A DNA stretch of 58,088 nt from positions 1-58,088 of the forward strand of contig JALSMT010000045.1 of the NCBI GenBank assembly GCA_026987375.1, written 5' to 3'. Made by a program: the position numbers and the translations under genes. The notes under the pieces were generated by a model. That model worked only from the letters and a program-made list of their open reading frames with translations, was not told the DNA's origin and did not search any database. Positions 26,543-33,057 of this stretch are shown here, one piece after another. How positions within the stretch are numbered: position 1 is the first letter of the stretch; each line of letters starts with the position of its first letter. The DNA comes from Thermaceae bacterium. Its GTDB lineage: Bacteria; Deinococcota; Deinococci; Deinococcales; Marinithermaceae.

Positions 26543-27301
26543 ATGACCGACACCCACAGCCATCTCCACTTGTTGCCCGAGCCGCAAGAGGCGCTGCAAA
26601 GGGCGTCCGGGCTGCGGGCCATTCTTACCCTGGGGACCGACGTCGCCAGCAGCGCCAGCGCCACCCGCTACGCCTCCCGCTTCGCTAACGTCTACGCCGC
26701 CGTTGGGCTGCACCCGACCGAGGCCTCCCTCTTTGATAGCGAAGTAGCGGCGTCCCTGCGGGAACTGGCCCAGCAGCCGCGCGTGCGCGCCAGCGGCGAG
26801 ACGGGCATCGACTATTACTGGGACGCCGCCAGTCGCGAAGAGCAGCTGCGGGTGCTCGATTTCCAGCTCGAGCTCGCCAACGATAACGACCTGGCGATGG
26901 TATTTCACGTGCGCTCGCAAAAAAACCGCGACGACGCCGAACGCGACCTGCAAAGCTGGCTGGAAGCCAACAAACCGCAGCGCTTCGTCCTGCACGCCTT
27001 CGGCGGCGACATGGCGCTGGCCGAATCGGCGACTGCTCTAGGCGGCTACGTCAGTTTTGCCGGTAACCTAACCTACAAAAAGAACCGGCGCCTGCGTGAG
27101 ATCGCCGGACTGCTGCCGCTCGAGCGCCTCTTGGTAGAAACCGACAGCCCTTACCTGCCGCCCGAACCCATGCGCGGCAAGAAAAACGAGCCTCTCTTCG
27201 TGCGCTATACCCTGGAGGCTTTGGCCAACTCCCGTGGGCTGCCCTTTGAGGAGATGGAAAGAATAAGCGACGAGAACGCCCGGAGGTTGTTTAGGTGGTA
27301 G
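26543..27301 (+). CDS. tatD: TatD-family metal-dependent deoxyribonuclease
   Basis: A TIM-barrel DNase/hydrolase of 252 residues. Metal ligands are readable in order: MTDTHSHLHLL (His-x-His), SGETGIDYY (Glu), MVFHVRS (His), FVLHAFGGD (His) and LVETDSPYLPPE (Asp). The family degrades 3' ends of DNA; tRNA or D-Tyr editing roles have also been proposed. It is divergent from korA, and thiI begins within its last codons, so tatD-thiI is an operon. Confidence 0.93.
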   Translation: MTDTHSHLHLLPEPQEALQRASGLRAILTLGTDVASSASATRYASRFANVYAAVGLHPTEASLFDSEVAASLRELAQQPRVRASGETGIDYYWDAASREEQLRVLDFQLELANDNDLAMVFHVRSQKNRDDAERDLQSWLEANKPQRFVLHAFGGDMALAESATALGGYVSFAGNLTYKKNRRLREIAGLLPLERLLVETDSPYLPPEPMRGKKNEPLFVRYTLEALANSRGLPFEEMERISDENARRLFRW

Positions 27302-28461
27302 ACAAGGCGCGCTTTTTAATCCACTATCACGAGATAGCCCTCAAAGGGAAGAACAGGCGCCACTTCGAACAACTGCTGGCGCAACGCCTGCGCGACGCCC
27401 TGGGCGGCGACGCCACGGTGAGGCTGCTGTACGGCCGCATTCTGGCCGAGGTGCCGGCGAGAGAAGCCGCCTCAGCACAAGAAAGGCTGGCTCGCGTCTT
27501 TGGGGTCGCTTACTTTGCGCGCGTGGAAACGGTGGACATAGACTTTCGCAAAATAGCCGATTCGGCGCTGCGCCAACTGGCGCAGCATAGCGGCAGCTTT
27601 CGCGTCAGCGCCAAGCGGGCCAATAAGCGCCTCCCTTTCACTTCACCCGAAGCCGAGCGCGAAATAGGAGCCCACATCGTCGCCGCCCGCGGCTGGCCCG
27701 TGCGCCTCAAGGGGGCGGACGCCGAGGTTTTCGTCGAGTTCTACGAGAACGTCGCCTGGGTTTACACCAGCCGTAACCGCGTCGCCGGGCCGGGCGGCCT
27801 GCCGGTCGGCGCCAGCGGCAAGGTCGTGGTGCTGATTAGCGGCGGCATAGACTCTCCCGTAGCCGCCTGGCGCATGGCCAAACGGGGCGCGCGCCCCGTT
27901 TACGTGCACTTTCACTCCTACCCACACACCAGCCTCGACTCCCTGCGCAAGACGGTGGCCGAGCTGGAAATTCTAGCCGGCTGGCACGGCCCCGCCAAGC
28001 TTTACGTGGTGCCGCTGGCCGCCGCCCAAGAGGCGGTCTTCAATAACTCCCCCGAACGCTACCGCACCCTCCTTTACCGCCGCTTCATGTACCGCATAGC
28101 CGAGCGTGTGGCGGAACGCGAGAACGCCGCCGCTCTGGTGACGGGCGACGCTCTGGGTCAGGTAGCCAGCCAAACCCTCGAGAACATGGACGCGGTGGCC
28201 AAGGCCGTCAAGATGCTAGTCCTCAGACCGCTAGTGGGAATGGACAAAAACGAGGTCATCTCCCAGGCGCAGATGATCGGCACCTACCAAACCTCGATCC
28301 TGCCGCAGCAAGACTGCTGTAGTTTCCTCGAGCCCAAACGCCCCGCCACCAAGAGCACCCCCGAGCAGCTGGAGCGCGCCGAGTCCCGCCTCGACGTTGC
28401 CGCCCTGGTAGACGATGCTTTTTCCAAGGCTGAAATTCGCCGCATCAGTGTGCGGCCATGA
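27295..28461 (+). CDS. thiI: tRNA 4-thiouridine synthetase ThiI (no rhodanese domain)
   Basis: It adenylates and thiolates U8 of tRNA. It has 388 residues: an N-terminal ferredoxin-like domain, a THUMP domain (about 60-165), and the PP-loop ATPase with SGGIDSPVAAWRMAKRG (about 182-198). The protein ends soon after QDCCSFLEPKRPATKS, so the C-terminal rhodanese domain of the E. coli protein is absent, as in many bacteria and archaea that use another sulfur carrier. The GTG at 27295 overlaps the tatD stop by 7 nt. U8 thiolation fits a thermophile or a UV-exposed life, but this is only suggestive. Confidence 0.93.
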   Translation: MVDKARFLIHYHEIALKGKNRRHFEQLLAQRLRDALGGDATVRLLYGRILAEVPAREAASAQERLARVFGVAYFARVETVDIDFRKIADSALRQLAQHSGSFRVSAKRANKRLPFTSPEAEREIGAHIVAARGWPVRLKGADAEVFVEFYENVAWVYTSRNRVAGPGGLPVGASGKVVVLISGGIDSPVAAWRMAKRGARPVYVHFHSYPHTSLDSLRKTVAELEILAGWHGPAKLYVVPLAAAQEAVFNNSPERYRTLLYRRFMYRIAERVAERENAAALVTGDALGQVASQTLENMDAVAKAVKMLVLRPLVGMDKNEVISQAQMIGTYQTSILPQQDCCSFLEPKRPATKSTPEQLERAESRLDVAALVDDAFSKAEIRRISVRP

Positions 28462-28485
28462 CCATTGCCCCTACCCCTACTGCAC

Positions 28486-28504
28486 TACAATGCAAATCAA
28501 GGAG
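28486..28504 (+). promoter_or_regulatory. -10 box and ribosome site for the PLD-like gene
   Basis: TACAAT (28486-28491) is followed by Shine-Dalgarno AAGGAG (28499-28504), 5 nt before GTG 28510. Transcription would start about 10 nt before the start codon, so this gene is probably separate from thiI. Confidence 0.5.
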
Positions 28505-28509
28505 CTGAC

Positions 28510-29811
28510 GTGAAGCGATTATTACTGGTTCTACTAACCCTTCTTAGCTTTTTCTCCTTTGCCTCCAAGGTTGAGCTGTACGTACAGCCCGACGACGGCG
28601 TGCAGCACCTGCTGAGCCTCATTGACGGCGCGCACCGTTCCATCCGTCTCAAAGTCTACCTGTGGACGCCCAGCCGCCAGGACGTAATAGACGCCATCGG
28701 CAGAGCCGTGCAACGAGGCGTAAGCGTGCGCGTACTGCTGGAACGCGAGCCAGCCGGCGGCAGGCCCAGCATGGACGTCATCAGCGCCCTGAGGGACGAG
28801 GGCGTAGACCTGCGCTTTTCCAAGCCTTTCCGTTTCGTCTTCGTTCACGAAAAGAGTATGGTGGTAGACGACCATTTTGTCTGGTTCGGCAGCGGCAACC
28901 TGACCGGCTCCACCTTCAAGGCCAATCGCGAGTACATGATAGTCAGCGACCGCCCCGACTGGGTCGCCGAGGTAGCGCGCGTCTTCGACGCCGACTGGCG
29001 CGGCAAGCGCATAGACCTGTCTGGGGCGCACCTCGTCTGGAGCCCCGACCGCACCGTGCGCGGCGTTCGCGAAGGAAACTCGCGCCACGTCGTGCTAAGC
29101 CTGATCGACAACGCCCGCTCCACTCTATTTCTGGAACAAGCCGGAATGGTGGACGAAGAAGTCATAGCGGCGCTGAGCAACGCGGTCAAGCGCGGAGTCT
29201 ACGTCAGGCTGGTGGGCAGCCCCGCTGATCCCAAGGAAAACACTTACTTCGTCCCCGGCGCGGAACGCCTCAGGAAAGCGGGCGTTCACCTGCGCTACCT
29301 GCCCAGTCCCTACGTGCACGCCAAGGTGATTGTCGCCGACGGCAACACCGCTTTGGTGGGGTCCATAAATATGAGCCAGAGCTCCCTCGACGCAAATCGC
29401 GAGCTGGGCGCCGTCATTACCGCCGCGGCAGAACCAAAAGCCTTTTTCCGGCTGCTGCGCACCATGGAGCGCGATTGGAAAAACGCTCGGCCCGACAACC
29501 CCTTCTTGCTGCCGCCGCTGCAGGGAGTGATCCCCTGGAGCGAAGCGCCAAAGTACTTCGGCCGCATCGTCACCGTAGAGGGCCGCGTAGTTGCGGTCGA
29601 AAGCCGCACAGGCGTGGCTTTTCTCAAGTTCAGCAAAGACCCTGACGCCTTTCGTCTGGTTTTCTTCCCGCGCGTCTACGGCCAGTTCGAACAACCCTTC
29701 CCCGAAGCCTACTTGGGCAAAACGGTTCGCGCCAGCGGCAGGGTAAAAATATACGCGGGCGCTTACGAGATGATCATCAACAGCCCCAGCCAGTTGGAGG
29801 TAGCGCCTTGA
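28510..29811 (+). CDS. Secreted phospholipase D-superfamily protein with C-terminal OB-fold-like domain
   Basis: A 433-residue exported protein. The signal peptide is MKRLLLVLLTLLSFFSFA. Two HKD half-sites follow: HEKSMVVDDHFVWFGSGNLT (about 115-135) and HAKVIVADGNTALVGSINMS (about 272-292). This is the two-repeat layout of bacterial PLD nucleases and phosphatidyl transferases. The last 95 residues (FGRIVTVEGRVVAVES, VRASGRVKIYAGAYEMIINS) look like an OB-fold nucleic-acid-binding module of the kind attached to exported nucleases. I therefore favour an extracellular or periplasmic nuclease over a lipase. The small gene after it overlaps by TTGA. Confidence 0.85.
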   Translation: MKRLLLVLLTLLSFFSFASKVELYVQPDDGVQHLLSLIDGAHRSIRLKVYLWTPSRQDVIDAIGRAVQRGVSVRVLLEREPAGGRPSMDVISALRDEGVDLRFSKPFRFVFVHEKSMVVDDHFVWFGSGNLTGSTFKANREYMIVSDRPDWVAEVARVFDADWRGKRIDLSGAHLVWSPDRTVRGVREGNSRHVVLSLIDNARSTLFLEQAGMVDEEVIAALSNAVKRGVYVRLVGSPADPKENTYFVPGAERLRKAGVHLRYLPSPYVHAKVIVADGNTALVGSINMSQSSLDANRELGAVITAAAEPKAFFRLLRTMERDWKNARPDNPFLLPPLQGVIPWSEAPKYFGRIVTVEGRVVAVESRTGVAFLKFSKDPDAFRLVFFPRVYGQFEQPFPEAYLGKTVRASGRVKIYAGAYEMIINSPSQLEVAP

Positions 29812-30113
29812 AAAAGAAGAGCGACTACGATTCGGTAGAGGACATTCTCGTCTCGCTCGAGTACGACGTCTGGCGCGAGGAAGGCTCCATTAGCGCCGAA
29901 CGCCGTCTGGCGGGCGTCATTTATCGCGTTTTCTACGGACCTGAGGGCGATCTCAAACTTGAAAAGGTGCGCAACAAACCTGAAGAGGTGCGCGAGGCTA
30001 TGCTGGCGGACCATAACGGCCAGTTCGTCAGGCAGGAAGAGATACGCGAGTCGTTTTTCGGCAACTGCGAACCGGGCGAGCTGTTGCAGCTAATCAAGGC
30101 CTGGGAGTCTTAA
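29808..30113 (+). CDS. Small acidic protein of unknown function
   Basis: A 101-residue, strongly charged cytoplasmic protein. I recognise no family. It starts KKKSDYDSVEDILVSLEYDVW and ends EPGELLQLIKAWES, with a predicted mix of helix and a central beta pair (RLAGVIYRVFYGPEG). The TTG start at 29808 is supported by GGAGGT 5 nt upstream inside the PLD gene, and the stop/start overlap suggests coupling to it. Codon use looks like the neighbours'. No function is proposed. Confidence 0.65.
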   Translation: MKKKSDYDSVEDILVSLEYDVWREEGSISAERRLAGVIYRVFYGPEGDLKLEKVRNKPEEVREAMLADHNGQFVRQEEIRESFFGNCEPGELLQLIKAWES

Positions 30114-30124
30114 GCCGCTCGCTC

Positions 30125-30153
30125 TTGACCCCCGCAGCGACAACGCCTAGACT
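30125..30153 (+). promoter_or_regulatory. Promoter of the aspS leader
   Basis: TTGACC (30125-30130), a 17-nt spacer, TAGACT (30148-30153). The layout is the same as the two tRNA promoters in the window. Transcription should start around 30160-30163. Confidence 0.8.
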
Positions 30154-30162
30154 TGCAATAGT

Positions 30163-30192
30163 ATGTGTCGTTGCGGTAATGACGATCATTAA
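30163..30192 (+). CDS. Leader peptide MCRCGNDDH of the aspS attenuator
   Basis: A nine-codon frame: ATG TGT CGT TGC GGT AAT GAC GAT CAT, then TAA. The ATG lies 9 nt after the -10 box and has no Shine-Dalgarno, so it would be read from a leaderless or nearly leaderless transcript. Three consecutive codons specify Asn-Asp-Asp, the amino acids whose tRNAs a non-discriminating AspRS charges. The stop lies just before the antiterminator arm and terminator. This matches a classical attenuator leader peptide. Confidence 0.7.
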   Translation: MCRCGNDDH

Positions 30193-30222
30193 CGGGGGAA
30201 ACGCCGCTCCCCCCGGTTTCCC
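30193..30222 (+). promoter_or_regulatory. Antiterminator elements in the aspS leader
   Basis: GGGAAAC (30196-30202) is perfectly complementary to GTTTCCC (30216-30222), and CGGGGG (30193-30198) to CCCCCG (30210-30215). Either pairing removes part of the terminator's 5' arm. A ribosome at the leader stop codon would cover the first arms. A ribosome stalled at the Asn codon would leave at least 30196-30202 free. Confidence 0.6.
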
Positions 30223-30240
30223 TTGGACCGGGGGCTTTTT
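30210..30240 (+). terminator. Intrinsic terminator (attenuator) before aspS
   Basis: CCCCCGGT (30210-30217) pairs with ACCGGGGG (30227-30234), 8 bp, with a 9-nt loop, followed by C and TTTTT. It lies 18 nt before the aspS start and after its promoter, so it controls aspS rather than ending an upstream operon. Confidence 0.85.
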
Positions 30241-30257
30241 CGTGAAAGAGGATGAAG

Positions 30258-31532
30258 ATGAAAAGAACTCTGACGGCCGAGGCCAAAGACAAAGTAGGCG
30301 AAGAGGTAAAGCTGCAGGGCTGGCTGCACTGGCGGCGCGACCTGGGTGGGGTTCAGTTCATTTTGCTGCGCGATCGCAGCGGCCTCATTCAGGTAGTGCT
30401 CCCCGGAGGGCAAAAACTTCCCCTACCCGAGTCGGCCATCAGCGTTCGCGGCGAGGTGGTGCTAAACGCCAAGGCCCCTGGAGGCTTCGAGGTTTTAGCC
30501 AGCGAACTCAGCGTCTTGCAGCCCTCGGCCCAAGCTACCCCCGTCGAGATACCCAAAGAGGAGTGGCGCGCCAACCCGGAAACGCTGCTTAGCTACCGCT
30601 ACGTTACGCTGCGCGGTGAAAAAGCGCGCGCCCCACTGCAGGTGCAGGCCGCCCTGGTTCGCGGCTTCCGCCGCTACCTGGACAGCCAAGGTTTCACCGA
30701 GGTTTTTACCCCCAAGCTGGTGCGCGCCGGCGCCGAGGGCGGCGCCAACCTTTTCGAGGTTGATTACTTTGGCGAGTCCGCTTATCTGGCGCAGAGCCCG
30801 CAACTCTACAAGCAGATAATGGTCGGCGTTTATGAGCGAGTCTACGAGGTCGCCCCGGTCTGGCGCGCCGAGGAGCACGCCACCAGCCGCCACCTCAACG
30901 AATACCTCAGTCTCGACGTAGAAATGGGCTTCATCCAATCCGACGAGGACGTGATGAAACTCGAAGAAGAACTGGTGAAGGCCATGCTGGCGGAAGCGCA
31001 GTCTTCCGCGGCGCGGCAACTCGAGCTGCTGGGAGCCGAGACGCCCAAAGCGCCCGCCCAGATACCGCGCGTCCCCTACTCCGAAGCCAAGCGGATAGTC
31101 AAGGAAGAGCTGGGTCTGGGAATGGGCGCCGACCTCAACGACGAAGCCGAGCGCGCGTTGGGCGAGTATTTTGCCGAGAGGTACCAAACGGACTTCGTGT
31201 TTATAGTGCAGTACCCCGAATCGGTGCGCCCCTTCTATACCTACCCCACGGGCGATGGCCTGACGCGCGGCTACGATCTGCTTTTCCGGGGCCTGGAAAT
31301 AACGTCCGGCGGGCAACGCATTCACGACCCCGAGATAATAGTGCAGCAGCTAGAAAAGAAAGGCATGGACCCCGAACGCTTCCGCGACTACATCGAGGTC
31401 TTCAAGTACGGTATGCCGCCGCACGGCGGTTTCGCCATCGGCGCCGAGCGTTTTACCCAGAAGCTCTTGGGGCTTCCCAACGTGCGTTACGCCCGCGCCT
31501 TCCCGCGCGACCGCCACCGCCTCGAGCCCTGA
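30258..31532 (+). CDS. aspS: Aspartyl-tRNA synthetase, archaeal type (probably non-discriminating, Asp/Asn)
   Basis: A class IIb synthetase of 424 residues, much shorter than the roughly 590-residue bacterial-type AspRS, with no GAD insertion. An OB-fold anticodon domain covers 1 to about 105 (VKLQGWLHWRRDLGGVQF). The catalytic core has motif 2 WRAEEHATSRHLNEYLSLD and motif 3 GFAIGAERFTQKLL. Archaeal-type AspRS in Deinococcus and Thermus (AspRS2) charges both tRNA-Asp and tRNA-Asn, the latter amidated by GatCAB; I infer the same here. ATG 30258 is preferred over 30252 for its ribosome site (GAGG, 30248-30251). It is preceded by an attenuator whose leader peptide has Asn and Asp codons. Confidence 0.93.
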   Translation: MKRTLTAEAKDKVGEEVKLQGWLHWRRDLGGVQFILLRDRSGLIQVVLPGGQKLPLPESAISVRGEVVLNAKAPGGFEVLASELSVLQPSAQATPVEIPKEEWRANPETLLSYRYVTLRGEKARAPLQVQAALVRGFRRYLDSQGFTEVFTPKLVRAGAEGGANLFEVDYFGESAYLAQSPQLYKQIMVGVYERVYEVAPVWRAEEHATSRHLNEYLSLDVEMGFIQSDEDVMKLEEELVKAMLAEAQSSAARQLELLGAETPKAPAQIPRVPYSEAKRIVKEELGLGMGADLNDEAERALGEYFAERYQTDFVFIVQYPESVRPFYTYPTGDGLTRGYDLLFRGLEITSGGQRIHDPEIIVQQLEKKGMDPERFRDYIEVFKYGMPPHGGFAIGAERFTQKLLGLPNVRYARAFPRDRHRLEP

Positions 31533-31534
31533 GG

Positions 31535-33007
31535 CTAACGTATCTTGAGCGGCAGGCGCAGCGCCAACGCAGCGGCTAGGTAAATCGCGCTGGCAGCCAG
31601 CGTTCCGCCCGCCAGCGGCAACAACGACAGCTCCAGATCGCGAGCCGGACCTAACGCGGCGGCCGCGCGGCCGCCGATCCAGCCGGCGAGTGCAGCTATC
31701 GCCAGCACCTTGAAGAGAAACAGCGTCTGCGCTCCCGCCCCCAGGAGACCTTCTCTGTGGTATATCCATATCATCCAGAGCAGGCCCGCCAGTCCCGCCA
31801 AAACCGTCGCCAGGTTGAGGTAGAACATCCCTTTATGGACCAGCAAATAGTAGCCAAGGGTATTGAGCAGGAAGAGCGTGACGCTTATCTTGACCGCGCG
31901 CGCTATCTGCTTGCGGGCGTAGAGGCCGCGCACGTAAAGGTTGTATAGCCCCCAGGGCACGAGCGCCAAGCCCAAAGCCCGCATAGCCGCGGCGCTATAG
32001 GCGAACACCTGAGAGTCAAAGCTGGCGCGCCAGGCGAAGAGCACGGCCACCGCCCAGGGCGCCAGGCCCGTCATCAACGCAGCCGCCCAGCCCAGCAAGA
32101 CCGCCACGCGCTCGAGCCCGCGCCTCAGCAAGTCTGCAAAGGCGGCGTTCTCAGCCGCCGCGGCGTGCGCCGAAAGGCGCGGGTAGAGGGCCATCGCCGG
32201 CGAGACCGAAAAGAGCCCCAGCGCCATCAAGTAGGTCATGTCGGCGTTACTAAAGCCCGTCGCCGCACCCAGCGGCATGGACGTCAGCAGGGCATAGAGG
32301 ACTATGGTCAAAAACTGGCGCGTGGAGGTGGTAAAAACGAAAGGCGTCATCAAGAGCGCCGCCTTACCGATCGCCGGGTGCCAGGCGAGCTCCAGTCCGA
32401 AACCTTTGAGGGCCGGCAGCTGCACCGCCGCCTGCATAAAACCGCCCAGAACGAAGGCCAAGGCCAGCGCCGTAGCCTTACCCGGCCACAGCAACATCAC
32501 CGCTATGGCGCCGACGTTGAAGGCCATTGGCGCAAAGCTGGGCCCCCAGAAGCGCTCTTCGGACTGCAAAAACGCCCCAAAAAGCGAAGCCATGCTGATT
32601 GCCAGCAAAAAGGGCATGACCAGCCGTATCAGATAGGTAACCAGGCCAGCATCCAGTTGCGTGTGCGCCGCCAGCAAAAGCGCCGCAAGGTAGGGCGCAA
32701 AGAGTATTCCCAAACCCACCACCATCAGGTTCAAACCAAGCAAGAAAGCCGCGAAGCGGCGCTTGAAAAGGTCGCGTTGCGCCCGCGGCAGCTCTGCCAG
32801 TATGGGAATAAGGGCGTTGCTGACGGCCCCCTCGGCCAGAATCTCGCGGAAGAGGTTGGGCACGCGGTACGCCACCAAAAAAGCGTCGGTTATTGATTTA
32901 TCGAAAAAGTTGTTGAGCACGCCTTGGCGCAGCAAACCGAGAACTCGGCTGGCTAGGGTGCCGGCCATGACAATGAGGGTGTTGTGCAAGATACGTTTCT
33001 TACTCAA
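31535..33007 (-). CDS. murJ: Lipid II flippase MurJ (MviN)
   Basis: A MOP-superfamily flippase that moves the peptidoglycan precursor lipid II across the inner membrane. It has 490 residues and about 14 membrane spans. The opening KKRILHNTLIVMAGTLASRVLGLLRQ and KSITDAFLVAYRVPNLFREILAEGAVSNALIPIL are typical, and the conserved Arg residues of the central cavity are in that segment. The start is TTG 33007; TGCTATACT lies 9 nt upstream. It converges on aspS with only 2 nt between stops. Although followed on the same strand side by sbcC, it has its own promoter. Confidence 0.94.
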   Translation of the reverse strand: MSKKRILHNTLIVMAGTLASRVLGLLRQGVLNNFFDKSITDAFLVAYRVPNLFREILAEGAVSNALIPILAELPRAQRDLFKRRFAAFLLGLNLMVVGLGILFAPYLAALLLAAHTQLDAGLVTYLIRLVMPFLLAISMASLFGAFLQSEERFWGPSFAPMAFNVGAIAVMLLWPGKATALALAFVLGGFMQAAVQLPALKGFGLELAWHPAIGKAALLMTPFVFTTSTRQFLTIVLYALLTSMPLGAATGFSNADMTYLMALGLFSVSPAMALYPRLSAHAAAAENAAFADLLRRGLERVAVLLGWAAALMTGLAPWAVAVLFAWRASFDSQVFAYSAAAMRALGLALVPWGLYNLYVRGLYARKQIARAVKISVTLFLLNTLGYYLLVHKGMFYLNLATVLAGLAGLLWMIWIYHREGLLGAGAQTLFLFKVLAIAALAGWIGGRAAAALGPARDLELSLLPLAGGTLAASAIYLAAALALRLPLKIR

Positions 33008-33016
33008 ACCTAAGCC

Positions 33017-33022
33017 AGTATA
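33017..33022 (-). promoter_or_regulatory. Extended -10 of murJ
   Basis: Minus strand TGCTATACT, ending 9 nt before the TTG start, which leaves a 5' UTR of about 2-3 nt. It lies in the 50-nt gap after sbcC. Confidence 0.5.
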
Positions 33023-33057
33023 GCACCCCCTGAGCGCTCGCTTTCGGCGGGGTCAAG

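Noticed and set aside
32165-32896. Long plus-strand frame rich in Arg/Gln/His opposite murJ
   Set aside because: Its composition is that of a shadow frame, with no recognisable fold.
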